64,000 nucleotides of DNA from Sphingobacterium sp. SYP-B4668 (GCF_027627455.1 NZ_CP115483.1:4836001-4900000); one strand, 5' to 3'; shown: positions 54,403-63,190, counted from the stretch's first letter. Numbers and translations: made by a program. Notes: generated from the sequence alone by a model not told the origin.

Positions 54403-55476
54403 ATGAAAAAAAACATTTTAATCATCCCTGGGGACGGAATTGGACAAGAAGTAACAACTTGGGGTAAAAAAGTTTTAGAAAAGATTGGTCAAAAATACGG
54501 ACACGATTTTGTATTCGACGAAGCAATCATGGGACATACGGCCATCGAGGCAACAGGAGATCCTCTCCCAGAAGAAACATTACAAAAGGCCAAAACTAAT
54601 GATGCTATCCTTTTTGGAGCTATTGGCCATGCCAAATATGATAATGACCCAACAGCAAAAGTACGCCCGGAACAAGGCTTATTGAAAATCAGGAAAGAGC
54701 TTGGATTATACGCCAATCTTCGCCCTATTTTATTGTTTGATGAACTTTTAGATGCCTCTAGTTTAAAACCAGAAGTCCTCAAAGGAACGGATATCCTCTT
54801 CTTTCGCGAATTGACGGGCGATGTATACTTCGGAGAGAAGAAACGTAGTGAAGACAATACATTTGCATCCGACCTCATGAACTACAATCGTTATGAAGTC
54901 GAACGTATCGCCCGTAAAGCATTTGAAGCAGCACGCACACGAGGCCGAAAGTTATGTTCTGTAGATAAAGCCAATGTATTGGAAACTTCTCGTCTTTGGA
55001 GAGAAGTCGTGCAGGAATTAGCAAAGGAATACCCAGATGTAGAGACTGAGCACATGTTTATCGACAACGCCGCTATGCAATTGGTCAAGAATCCGAAGAA
55101 ATTTGATGTCGTACTAACAGCAAATCTATTTGGCGATATTCTTACAGATGAAGCTTCCCAGATTGCAGGTTCAATGGGTATGTTAGCGTCAGCATCAATT
55201 GGAGATGGCACTGGTTTTTTTGAACCCATACACGGATCTGCGCATGATATTGCAGGACAAAATAAAGCCAACCCTTTAGCTTCTATTCTCTCTGTAGCGT
55301 TGATGCTAGATATCAGCTTTGGCTTGCAAAATGAAGCCAAGGAAGTCACACAAGCTGTTGCTGACACATTAAAAGCTGGTTGGAGAACTGGCGATATAGC
55401 GAATACCCAAACTCCGGCCGACAAACTATTAGGTACAAAAGAAATGGGTGCAAAGGTATTAGAATTTATTAAATAG
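54403..55476 (+). CDS. leuB: 3-isopropylmalate dehydrogenase
   Basis: This 357-residue isocitrate/isopropylmalate dehydrogenase family protein has the N-terminal IIPGDGIGQEVT, the substrate loop LLKIRKELGLYANLRP, the Tyr-containing FFRELTGDVYFGEK, metal Asp residues in LTANLFGDILTDEASQIAGS, and the NAD-binding EPIHGSAHDIAGQNKANP. It oxidises and decarboxylates 3-isopropylmalate to 2-oxoisocaproate. A 35-bp gap precedes leuA, with which it is co-transcribed. Confidence 0.96.
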   Translation: MKKNILIIPGDGIGQEVTTWGKKVLEKIGQKYGHDFVFDEAIMGHTAIEATGDPLPEETLQKAKTNDAILFGAIGHAKYDNDPTAKVRPEQGLLKIRKELGLYANLRPILLFDELLDASSLKPEVLKGTDILFFRELTGDVYFGEKKRSEDNTFASDLMNYNRYEVERIARKAFEAARTRGRKLCSVDKANVLETSRLWREVVQELAKEYPDVETEHMFIDNAAMQLVKNPKKFDVVLTANLFGDILTDEASQIAGSMGMLASASIGDGTGFFEPIHGSAHDIAGQNKANPLASILSVALMLDISFGLQNEAKEVTQAVADTLKAGWRTGDIANTQTPADKLLGTKEMGAKVLEFIK

Positions 55477-55511
55477 TATTAAACAAGGTTCAAACATAAA
55501 AACGTAAAGCT

Positions 55512-56675
55512 ATGTTACACGATCCAAATCACTTATATATTTTCGACACTACCCTTAGGGATGGCGAGCAAGTGCCCGGATGTCAATTGACTACTCCAGA
55601 GAAGATTGACATTGCAAAGGATTTGGAAAAACTAGGCGTCGATGTAATCGAAGCAGGTTTTCCAGTTTCCAGCCCAGGCGACTTTCAATCAGTAGTCGAA
55701 TTGTCAAAAGCCGTAAATGATGTCATCATCTGCGCACTCACACGCGCTAACAAAAATGATATCGACGTTGCAGCGGAAGCATTAAAATATGCAAAAAGAC
55801 CACGTATACATACCGGAATAGGCTCATCCGATTTACATATTCAATACAAATTTAACAGCACACGCGAAGAAATACTTGAACGTGCCATTTCTGCTGTAAA
55901 ACACGCTAAGTCATATGTAGAAGACGTGGAATTTTATGCAGAAGACGCCGGACGTGCTGACTTGGAATTTTTGGCTAAGATGGTCGAAGGCGTCATTGCA
56001 GCAGGAGCAACGGTGGTCAATATTCCCGATACAAATGGTTACTGTCTACCAGACCAATATGGTGCTAAGATCAAATATTTGACTGAGAATGTTCGTAATA
56101 TCGACCAGGCAATTATATCTGCCCACTGTCACAATGATTTGGGGCTTGCGACGGCCAATTCCATCGCCGCTGTTCAAAACGGGGCCAGGCAAGTAGAATG
56201 TACTATCAACGGTATAGGTGAGCGTGCAGGCAATACTTCTTTGGAAGAGGTGGCCATGATTCTAAAAGTACACAACCAGACATTCGGCGGCTTAACCTCC
56301 AACATCAACAGTCAGATGTTCACCTACTTAAGTAGAAAGGTTAGCGAGATGATGAACATGCCGGTACAGCCCAATAAGGCTATCGTCGGTCGCAATGCAT
56401 TTGCCCACAGCTCAGGTATCCACCAAGATGGATTCCTTAAGCACAGAGAGACCTATGAAATCATCCGCCCTGAAGATGTCGGTCTAATAGAAGCTGATAT
56501 CATCCTAACAGCACGTTCAGGACGCCATGCACTTAAATATCACTTAGAGCGTCTAGGATTTCTATTGGAAAAAGACGAATTGGCTGAGACATATCAACGT
56601 TTCTTGGTATTAGCTGATGCCAAAAAAGATATTTGTGATGATGACTTAAAGAGCCTCATCCAAGCTAAGATTTAA
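55512..56675 (+). CDS. leuA: 2-isopropylmalate synthase, short form without regulatory domain
   Basis: This 387-residue HMGL-like TIM-barrel enzyme has FDTTLRDGEQVPGCQL, HCHNDLGLATANSIAA (metal-binding His pair) and NGIGERAGNTSLEEVAMIL, then a short linker region with HSSGIHQDGFLKH. Family members with feedback control carry about 120 more C-terminal residues forming the leucine-binding LeuA dimer domain; here the protein ends right after the linker. It condenses 2-oxoisovalerate with acetyl-CoA. Homocitrate or citramalate synthase is the alternative, but leuBCD neighbours favour LeuA. A terminator follows. Confidence 0.92.
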   Translation: MLHDPNHLYIFDTTLRDGEQVPGCQLTTPEKIDIAKDLEKLGVDVIEAGFPVSSPGDFQSVVELSKAVNDVIICALTRANKNDIDVAAEALKYAKRPRIHTGIGSSDLHIQYKFNSTREEILERAISAVKHAKSYVEDVEFYAEDAGRADLEFLAKMVEGVIAAGATVVNIPDTNGYCLPDQYGAKIKYLTENVRNIDQAIISAHCHNDLGLATANSIAAVQNGARQVECTINGIGERAGNTSLEEVAMILKVHNQTFGGLTSNINSQMFTYLSRKVSEMMNMPVQPNKAIVGRNAFAHSSGIHQDGFLKHRETYEIIRPEDVGLIEADIILTARSGRHALKYHLERLGFLLEKDELAETYQRFLVLADAKKDICDDDLKSLIQAKI

Positions 56676-56678
56676 TAT

Positions 56679-56703
56679 AAAAGGCTGCGCGATGCAGCCT
56701 TTT
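56679..56703 (+). terminator. Rho-independent terminator after leuA
   Basis: AAAAGGCTGC and GCAGCCTTTT form a perfect 10-bp stem with a 5-nt loop and a short T-run, directly after the leuA stop. ilvA, 44 bp further, may therefore depend on read-through or its own promoter. Confidence 0.8.
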
Positions 56704-56746
56704 AACTTTTATCACTCCTGATTACTTCAGAGAAATTAAAACAACA

Positions 56747-58000
56747 ATGACTTTAGATTTATCAACCCTAACCATCAATTCAGAGGCTACTCTTGACCGT
56801 ATCAAAGATGTTGTCAACAGGACACCTCTTCAATATAACCAACACCTCTCAGATAAATATCAGGCTGAGGTCTATCTTAAAAGGGAGGACCTTCAGATAG
56901 TTCGGTCCTATAAATTAAGAGGAGCCTATAACAAGATTGTTAGCTTATCCGAGGAAGAGCGCAACAAAGGAGTTGTATGTGCTAGTGCGGGTAACCATGC
57001 ACAAGGTGTCGCCTTTTCATGTCGTAAGCTCGACATCAAAGGAGTTATCTTCATGCCAGGACCAACACCTCGTCAAAAGATTTCACAGACAGAAATGTGG
57101 GGTAATGGCAATGTGGAGATTATACTCACGGGTGACACCTTTGATGACTGCCAAAAAGCAGCGCTCACCTACACCGCAGAACATGGAATGACGTTTATAC
57201 CTCCATTTGATGACCTCAAAGTAATTGAAGGTCAAGGCACCGTAGCTGTAGAAGTACTCCAAGACTTGCCAGACCTAGATGTTGTCTTTATTCCAATTGG
57301 TGGGGGTGGGTTGGCCGCAGGAGCAAGCTATTACCTGAAAAGCAAGAATAAAAATATCAAATGTTTTGGAGTAGAGCCCGAAGGAGCACCCTCTATGCAA
57401 GCAGCCTTGGATGCTGGTGAACCTATAGAACTTGGACACATCAATAAATTTGTGGACGGTGCCGCAGTGAAAAAAATTGGGGCAACTACATTTGAAATAG
57501 CACGTCAACTATTAGATGATACCCGTTCCATTCCCGAAGGAAAAATCTGTACATGTATACTGGAACTTTACAATAAAGACGCTATCGTCGTTGAGCCTGC
57601 AGGAGCTCTTTCTGTAGCCGCCCTGGAATTTCATAAGGAGGAAATCAAGGGGAAGAAAGTCGTTTGTATAATCTCTGGAGGTAATAACGATATTGACAGA
57701 ATGAGTGAAATCAAGGAATTATCACTCTTGTATGAAGGCTACAAGCACTACTTCATCGTTCGTTTTCCACAACGTCCGGGAGCCTTGAAACTTTTTGTTT
57801 CTGAAGTATTGGGACCTAAAGATGACATCACACGCTTCGAGTTCATCAAGAAGACCGAACGAGAAAGAGGCCCCGCACTTGTGGGTATAGAGTTGAATAA
57901 ACCAGAAGATTATCAGTCATTAATAGACCGAATGAAAGAATACAAATTTGAAGTTATCGAGGTCAACAAAGATCAAACACTATTTGAATACCTCGTCTAA
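56747..58000 (+). CDS. ilvA: Threonine dehydratase (biosynthetic, short form)
   Basis: This 417-residue fold-type II PLP enzyme has the PLP Lys in REDLQIVRSYKLRGAYNK, SAGNHAQGVA, the phosphate-binding glycine loop PIGGGGLAAG and ISGGNNDIDRM. The C-terminus (about 330-417: FPQRPGALKLFVSEVLG, ERGPALVGIELN) is a single ACT-like regulatory domain, whereas E. coli IlvA (514 residues) has two. It deaminates threonine to 2-oxobutyrate, feeding isoleucine synthesis. It closes the cluster and is followed by a strong terminator. Confidence 0.94.
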   Translation: MTLDLSTLTINSEATLDRIKDVVNRTPLQYNQHLSDKYQAEVYLKREDLQIVRSYKLRGAYNKIVSLSEEERNKGVVCASAGNHAQGVAFSCRKLDIKGVIFMPGPTPRQKISQTEMWGNGNVEIILTGDTFDDCQKAALTYTAEHGMTFIPPFDDLKVIEGQGTVAVEVLQDLPDLDVVFIPIGGGGLAAGASYYLKSKNKNIKCFGVEPEGAPSMQAALDAGEPIELGHINKFVDGAAVKKIGATTFEIARQLLDDTRSIPEGKICTCILELYNKDAIVVEPAGALSVAALEFHKEEIKGKKVVCIISGGNNDIDRMSEIKELSLLYEGYKHYFIVRFPQRPGALKLFVSEVLGPKDDITRFEFIKKTERERGPALVGIELNKPEDYQSLIDRMKEYKFEVIEVNKDQTLFEYLV

Positions 58001-58030
58001 CAACGAATAGGTGCAGAGACGATCGATATT

Positions 58031-58064
58031 AAGAAAAGCTCCTCTCCCCAGAGGAGCTTTTCTT
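58031..58064 (+). terminator. Strong terminator closing the ilv-leu cluster
   Basis: A perfect 15-bp stem (AAGAAAAGCTCCTCT with AGAGGAGCTTTTCTT) with a CCCC loop, 30 bp after the ilvA stop. The A- and T-rich arms suggest it can work in both directions. Confidence 0.9.
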
Positions 58065-58207
58065 GTATACATATGTACCACCGTTATTATCCTCATCATA
58101 TAGGAGCCCATCACGGTAATCATTGATTTATTTTTTATTCAGACAAACACAACATTATCATCAATAGTTTGTTATATTTAATACATCAAACTGTAAATTA
58201 ACTCCTT

Positions 58208-58729
58208 ATGAGAACACCTATCTTATTTCTATTCGCCATGTTGCTCAGCATAGCAACATTCGCACAGACAGACAAAGCCAAACGTCCTAGTCCTCCGGCC
58301 AATACAAAAATCACGACCAATGATGGCGTCACCATAGATATCAACTACAGTAGCCCTTCTTTAAAAGGGCGTCAGATTGGTGTAGACGTAGCTGAAAGAG
58401 GCAAAGTATGGCGGACAGGAGCCAATGAAGCCACTACATTAGAAATCGACAAAGACGTAATGGTAGAAGGTAAGAAATTGGCTGCTGGAAAATACGGATT
58501 ATTCACCATTCCCGGCGAAAAACAAACAACCGTAATCCTCAATAAAGTGTGGGATCAATGGGGCAACTCCAAATATGACCAAGCACAAGATGTCCTACGC
58601 ATAGATGTCAAAAATACAACGGCTAGTGCCGCACAAGAACAATTCAAAATCAATGCTGACAAATCGGGGAAGATTTCCCTAATCTGGGGTACGTATAGTG
58701 TACCCTTCAATATTAAAAAAGCAAAGTAA
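58208..58729 (+). CDS. Secreted DUF2911 family protein
   Basis: This 173-residue protein has a signal peptide ending SIATFAQ. The body matches the DUF2911 pattern: an early ITTNDGVTIDINYSSPSLKGR, VWRTGANEATTLEIDKDVMVEGKKL (in parts), AAGKYGLFTIPGE and an NKVWDQWG segment. These exported proteins of Bacteroidota have no established function. It stands alone, with a terminator hairpin 15 bp downstream. Confidence 0.88.
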   Translation: MRTPILFLFAMLLSIATFAQTDKAKRPSPPANTKITTNDGVTIDINYSSPSLKGRQIGVDVAERGKVWRTGANEATTLEIDKDVMVEGKKLAAGKYGLFTIPGEKQTTVILNKVWDQWGNSKYDQAQDVLRIDVKNTTASAAQEQFKINADKSGKISLIWGTYSVPFNIKKAK

Positions 58730-58743
58730 TATAGTGCCTACAT

Positions 58744-58782
58744 ATATGCTAGCGAAATCATTTATTGTTTTCGCTAGCATAT
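58744..58782 (+). terminator. Terminator after the DUF2911 gene
   Basis: ATATGCTAGCGAAA (58744-58757) pairs perfectly with TTTCGCTAGCATAT (58769-58782) over an 11-nt loop, 15 bp after the stop codon. Little T-tract follows. Confidence 0.7.
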
Positions 58783-59038
58783 CTCCTTGGTCATGCCTTT
58801 TATTAGCCTGTTTTAAGGATTTTCGAAAAACCAAACAGGAAAAAGCCGTCTGCCTCCGATTTAAGCAGTTCAATCGGCCAAAAATAGAACTGTCCCCCTT
58901 CGTCATCACCCCATTAGATTTCCTAAAATCTTACCACTATAAAAAAAGAAAAAACAATCTTTCTATTTGCTTATTTGAAGTATTTGACTATTCAAAAAAT
59001 ACTGCAAAAAAAACAATTTTAATGCGTCATTTTTGTCT

Positions 59039-59046
59039 TACTTTTG
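59039..59046 (+). promoter_or_regulatory. Possible -7 element of the nrd promoter
   Basis: TACTTTTG is an exact match to TAnnTTTG. The upstream position that should hold TTTG reads TTTT (59017-59020). If used, it gives a leader of about 290 nt that would include the DnaA-box-like sites. Confidence 0.35.
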
Positions 59047-59103
59047 TCATCAATGAAATGGAATTTTCACCCTTGAAATTTGGTTGTAAAATTAATTTTA
59101 AAG

Positions 59104-59202
59104 TTATCCACATTCTCAACATCAGCTGAAAACCAATCATTTACCAAAAATAATCGCGCAGGAACGCTGTTTACAGCAAGTTGTTAGTTCAGTTGTGGAA
59201 AA
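59104..59202. promoter_or_regulatory. Cluster of DnaA-box-like 9-mers upstream of nrd genes
   Basis: TTATCCACA (59104-59112) is a perfect consensus DnaA box. TTCTCAACA (59113-59121) abuts it directly with two mismatches. TGTGGAAAA (59194-59202) reads TTTTCCACA on the minus strand, one mismatch from consensus. In E. coli DnaA binds boxes in the nrdAB promoter, so control of dNTP supply is a plausible role. Confidence 0.45.
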
Positions 59203-59341
59203 GTATCATTAGCCCTCCCATTTAAAATAGTTGATATTTGTTCAACGCTTGGGAAAACTATCTCCCGCGAGTACTTTTAATCATCTTCAGACACTAACTT
59301 TCGACCTGGGGTGAAATGTCTGGCTTTATACATTAACAATC

Positions 59342-59575
59342 ATGGCAAGAATCATCAAATTTGAAAAAAATGACTGTGCACCATGTGCACAAGTGTCGGC
59401 ATACCTGGATCAAAAAGGTATTCAATACGAAACCATTAATCCTTTTGATCAGCCTGAATTAGCGGTCAAGTTCAAAGTCCGTACTGTCCCTACAGTCATT
59501 GTGCTTGAAGATGAGGAAATCAAAAGTCGTATTATTGGATTCAAACCGGAAGAATTGGCCGCTATTGCGTTGTAA
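59342..59575 (+). CDS. nrdH: Thioredoxin-fold protein with CAPC active site (NrdH-like)
   Basis: This 77-residue small thioredoxin-fold protein has the redox motif DCAPCAQV near residue 11 and a cis-Pro loop VRTVPTVIVLEDEE. It matches the size of NrdH, but its CAPC differs from the usual C-[MV]-Q-C. As the first gene before nrdI-nrdE-nrdF (30-bp gap), it most likely re-reduces the C-terminal cysteines of NrdE. A general thioredoxin-like role is the alternative. Confidence 0.82.
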   Translation: MARIIKFEKNDCAPCAQVSAYLDQKGIQYETINPFDQPELAVKFKVRTVPTVIVLEDEEIKSRIIGFKPEELAAIAL

Positions 59576-59605
59576 TCATGTGTATCACTATTCAATCAAC
59601 AGAAC

Positions 59606-60013
59606 ATGGTACATATTTATTACGACTCACGTACAGGCAATGTGCAACGGTTTATGGACAAGCTGACACAAGTCACGGGCTGGCACACGCATAAAATAAC
59701 CGAAGACTTATGTGTTGAAGAAGCGGGACATTTAGTCACCTTTACGACCAACTTCGGGCAGATACCAGAAAGTACGCTTTCTTTTGTGAGGAGAGAAGCA
59801 CAGCATATTATTTCCGTCACCTCTAGCGGGAATCGCAATTGGGGACGTAATTTTGGTCTTGCAGCCGACAAAATAGCCGCAGACTTTGACATCCCTCTGG
59901 CATTCAAATTTGAACTGTCAGGAACAATGGAGGATATTAATCAATTTATTGACATCATAAAGAATAACAACTATGATAGCGAACGAGGTAGCAAAAAGCT
60001 GGATATTGCTTAA
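59606..60013 (+). CDS. nrdI: NrdI flavodoxin-like protein of class Ib ribonucleotide reductase
   Basis: This 135-residue protein has the FMN-binding start HIYYDSRTGNVQRFMDKL, a VTFTTNFGQIPES loop and SGNRNWGRNFGLAADKI, all typical of NrdI. NrdI delivers oxidant to the dimanganese centre of NrdF for tyrosyl radical formation. Its presence confirms class Ib. The nrdE reading frame could start inside it, but ATG 60024 fits better. Confidence 0.93.
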   Translation: MVHIYYDSRTGNVQRFMDKLTQVTGWHTHKITEDLCVEEAGHLVTFTTNFGQIPESTLSFVRREAQHIISVTSSGNRNWGRNFGLAADKIAADFDIPLAFKFELSGTMEDINQFIDIIKNNNYDSERGSKKLDIA

Positions 60014-60023
60014 CAATGAGATC

Positions 60024-62078
60024 ATGATCAAACATGAGGACGAGTATAGCTTGCATAAAGATAAAGAAGCTGTACGCGCCTATTTCTTGGAATATGTAAA
60101 TAAGAATACTGTATTCTTCTATACATTGAAAGAGAAGATTGATTATCTAATCGAGCAAAATTATTATATTGACTTCTATGAATGGTTTACATTCGAACAA
60201 ATGGAAGAGGTATATAACTTTGTCTACTCCAAAAAATTTCGCTTTCAATCCTTTATGAGTGCGTTCAAATTTTTCCAGAGCTACGCATTGAGGGACGACT
60301 CCGGAGAAAAATTCTTAGAGCGCTATGAAGACCGTGTAGTCGCTGTCGCATTATTTCTTGCACGTGAAGAAGGTGTCAATAAAGCTATTGAATACGCAGA
60401 AATTTTCATCAATCAAGAGTATCAACCTGCTACCCCGACTTTCTTGAATGCTGGAAAAAAACGTTCTGGAGAGTTGGTATCTTGTTTTCTTGACGAAATC
60501 GGTGACAATCTCAATGGGATTGGCTATGCGGTAGACTCAGCAATGAAACTGTCGTCCATTGGAGGTGGTGTATCATTTAATATTTCCAAAATTCGTGGCC
60601 GTGGAGAAGCCATAAAAGGTGTTGAAGGTCGTGCCGGAGGCGTATTGCCAATTATGAAAATCATGGAAGACACATTCTCGTACGCCAACCAACTTGGACA
60701 GCGTCCAGGGGCGGGTGCTGTTTATTTGAATATCTTCCACTCAGATATCGAAGAATTCCTCGACTGTAAGAAAATCAACGTCGACGAGAAAGTCCGTATC
60801 AAATCTTTGTCCATTGGTATCATCGTTCCTGATAAATTTATGGAACTGGCTGAAAAAGACGAAGCCGCATACCTCATCTATCCACACACTGTCATGCAAG
60901 AATATGGCAAGTATCTCGATGAACTGGATATGGACTTGATGTATGAGGAGTTGATTACCAACCCCAACATCAAGAAGAAAAAAATCAATGCTCGTCACAT
61001 GCTTGTGAAAATAGCGCAAACCCAAAAGGAATCCGGTTACCCATATATCTTCTTCAAAGAGAATGCGAACCGTGAACATGCTTTGAATGGCATTGGACAG
61101 GTCAAATTCTCGAATCTATGTACTGAGATTATGCAAGTATCAGAAGTCTCCGATATTAATATCTACGGAAGAGAAGATACTATCCGCTACGGAATATCGT
61201 GTAACCTGGGATCGTTGAACATCGCTACAGTGATGGATAATAAGCGTGTAAAGGAAACAGTCAAAACGGCAATGCGCGCCCTCACGGTCGTATCCGATGT
61301 AACGGATATTGAGATGGTGCCATCTATAGCTAAGGCCAACCGTGAGTTACACTCCGTAGGTCTAGGAGCAATGAACTTACATGGCTTCCTAGCGAAAAGC
61401 TTTATCATGTACGAATCAGACGAAGCATTGGATTTTGCGAATACATTCTTCATGATGATGAATTATTATTCACTAGAAGCATCCATGGAGATTGCTAAAG
61501 AACGCCAAAGAACATTCGTCGGTTTTGAAAAATCAGGATATGCCGATGGATCTTACTTTGACAAATACTTAAGTAGAGATTATCTTCCACAGTCGGATAA
61601 AGTAAAAGAACTCTTTGGAGATATGTACATTCCTACAATTGAAGATTGGGCAAACTTGAAAGAACAAGTCAAAGAACATGGCGTATACCATGCTTACCGT
61701 TTAGCAATTGCTCCGAATCAGTCGACTTCATACATCATGAATTCAACAGCTTCAGTAATGCCTATTGTAGATATCATCGAAGTACGCGAATACGGAGATA
61801 GTACGACTTACTACCCTATGCCATATTTAACCAATGATAATTACTTCTACTTCAAGTCTGCATATGACATGGATCAAATGAAGGTATTAAAATTAATATC
61901 TGTTGTGCAACGTCATATCGATCAAGGTGTTTCAACCATCTTACATACCAACTCGAAAGACTCGACAAGGGATTTGGCAAAGTACTATATCTACGCGCAC
62001 AAATTAGGATTGAAATCGCTATACTATACGCGTACGCGCAAATCGTCTATTGACGAGTGTGTATCCTGTTCGGCATAA
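60024..62078 (+). CDS. nrdE: Class Ib ribonucleotide reductase, alpha subunit
   Basis: This 684-residue protein is read from ATG 60024 (MIKHEDEYSLHKDKEAVRAY), 10 bp after nrdI; the frame extends to ATG 59973 inside nrdI. It has no N-terminal ATP cone, as in NrdE. Key parts are the QPATPTFLNAGKKRSGELVSCFLDE catalytic-region segment (in parts), FSNLCTEIM, GISCNLGSLNIA with the second active-site Cys, and the C-terminal SIDECVSCSA redox pair. It reduces ribonucleoside diphosphates to deoxy forms. An 83-bp gap with a hairpin precedes nrdF. Confidence 0.95.
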   Translation: MIKHEDEYSLHKDKEAVRAYFLEYVNKNTVFFYTLKEKIDYLIEQNYYIDFYEWFTFEQMEEVYNFVYSKKFRFQSFMSAFKFFQSYALRDDSGEKFLERYEDRVVAVALFLAREEGVNKAIEYAEIFINQEYQPATPTFLNAGKKRSGELVSCFLDEIGDNLNGIGYAVDSAMKLSSIGGGVSFNISKIRGRGEAIKGVEGRAGGVLPIMKIMEDTFSYANQLGQRPGAGAVYLNIFHSDIEEFLDCKKINVDEKVRIKSLSIGIIVPDKFMELAEKDEAAYLIYPHTVMQEYGKYLDELDMDLMYEELITNPNIKKKKINARHMLVKIAQTQKESGYPYIFFKENANREHALNGIGQVKFSNLCTEIMQVSEVSDINIYGREDTIRYGISCNLGSLNIATVMDNKRVKETVKTAMRALTVVSDVTDIEMVPSIAKANRELHSVGLGAMNLHGFLAKSFIMYESDEALDFANTFFMMMNYYSLEASMEIAKERQRTFVGFEKSGYADGSYFDKYLSRDYLPQSDKVKELFGDMYIPTIEDWANLKEQVKEHGVYHAYRLAIAPNQSTSYIMNSTASVMPIVDIIEVREYGDSTTYYPMPYLTNDNYFYFKSAYDMDQMKVLKLISVVQRHIDQGVSTILHTNSKDSTRDLAKYYIYAHKLGLKSLYYTRTRKSSIDECVSCSA

Positions 62079-62101
62079 AAAGAAAAAAAACATAATCATA
62101 T

Positions 62102-62145
62102 AGAAGCTGAATATCAACGACTACATTCGTTAGTATTCGGCTTCT
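62102..62145 (+). terminator. Intercistronic hairpin between nrdE and nrdF
   Basis: AGAAGCTGAATA (62102-62113) pairs with TATTCGGCTTCT (62134-62145), 11 pairs plus one G-U, and an inner AACGA / TCGTT stem extends it. No real T-tract follows, so it probably modulates the NrdE:NrdF ratio or mRNA decay. Confidence 0.5.
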
Positions 62146-62161
62146 TTCAACAAATACCACT

Positions 62162-63148
62162 ATGAACAAAAAAATAAGAGCAGTCAACTGGAATACCCCG
62201 GACAATGATTATGCGTTGATGTTTTGGGAGCAGAATATAAAACAATTTTGGATTGATACGGAATACATACCCTCAAAAGATATCGACAGCTGGAAGGGAT
62301 TGAGCTGGGATATGAAAGAGTGTTACAAAAAAGCATTGGGAGGCCTTACTCTTTTAGACACACTACAGAGCCATACGGGGATGCCAAAAATCATTGATCA
62401 CATTGATTCCCTACAAAATAAAGCTGTATTGTCTTACATGTGTATGATGGAAGCTATCCATGCCAAATCCTACTCGACTATATTCACCACTGTATCCACG
62501 ACCAATGAAATTAACGATGTATTTGGTTGGGTAGAGGAAAATAAACAGCTACAATTTAAAGCGCAGACAATCGATAAATATTACCGATCGATTGACAAAG
62601 AGAATCCAACAGACGAAGAGTTGTTCATGGCTTTAGCGGCGTCGGTTTTATTAGAATCTTTCTTATTCTACTCCGGATTTTTCTTACCGCTTTGGTTGTG
62701 TGGACAGGGACAAATGGTCGCTTCTGCCGATATCATCAAAAAAATTATTGCCGATGAATCTATCCATGGTATTTTTGTAGGATTAATCGCTCAAGATGTA
62801 TATAGAAGGTTACCAAATAAAGAAGAAGTAAAAGGAAGATTCTTGACCCTCTTAAACGAGCTTTACGAAAACGAATTAAAGTATACTGAAGAAATCTATA
62901 CAGTTGTAGGATTGACGGCCGAAGTTAAGGAATATGTTCGTTACAATGGAAATAAAGCCTTGATGAATTTAGGTTTTGATCCTATTTTCGAAGTTAAGCA
63001 GGTCAACCCTATTGTACTGAATGGATTGAATACCGAAACAACCCAACATGACTTCTTCTCTAAGAAATCTACGAATTACGAAAAAGCAACCGAGATTGTC
63101 CACTTAATGAATGAGGACTTTCAAATGGATGCTACAGTCAATATCTAA
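62162..63148 (+). CDS. nrdF: Class Ib ribonucleotide reductase, beta subunit
   Basis: This 328-residue ferritin-like protein has metal ligands in GGLTLLDTLQSHTG (Asp), MEAIHAKSYSTIF (Glu, His), ASVLLESFLFYSG (Glu) and IADESIHGIFVG (Glu, His). The radical Tyr is present in AKSYSTIF, as in E. coli NrdF, so this is not a Tyr-less variant. With NrdI it forms the dimanganese-tyrosyl cofactor. The length is standard (about 320). Confidence 0.95.
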   Translation: MNKKIRAVNWNTPDNDYALMFWEQNIKQFWIDTEYIPSKDIDSWKGLSWDMKECYKKALGGLTLLDTLQSHTGMPKIIDHIDSLQNKAVLSYMCMMEAIHAKSYSTIFTTVSTTNEINDVFGWVEENKQLQFKAQTIDKYYRSIDKENPTDEELFMALAASVLLESFLFYSGFFLPLWLCGQGQMVASADIIKKIIADESIHGIFVGLIAQDVYRRLPNKEEVKGRFLTLLNELYENELKYTEEIYTVVGLTAEVKEYVRYNGNKALMNLGFDPIFEVKQVNPIVLNGLNTETTQHDFFSKKSTNYEKATEIVHLMNEDFQMDATVNI

Positions 63149-63190
63149 CACCAATAGAACGTTCCTACGCGTTCTCAAATGGGCTATACC

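Larger units (their letters stand above)
58730..59341. other. 612-bp gene-free region upstream of the ribonucleotide reductase genes
   Basis: It begins with the terminator of the DUF2911 gene, then an A/T-rich stretch (about 58920-59100), then three DnaA-box-like 9-mers (59104-59202), and a CAGACA / TGTCTG inverted repeat (59288-59322) just before the first nrd gene. An open frame at 58698-59129 exists but looks non-coding. Confidence 0.55.

Noticed and set aside
54489..55424. Long minus-strand open frames (54489-54878, 54891-55424) in leuB
   Set aside because: They are antisense to a fully conserved leuB and have no recognisable protein features.
58698..59129. 143-codon open frame overlapping the end of the DUF2911 gene
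   Set aside because: It runs through the terminator hairpin and an A/T-rich tract, is rich in Lys/Phe, and resembles no known protein.
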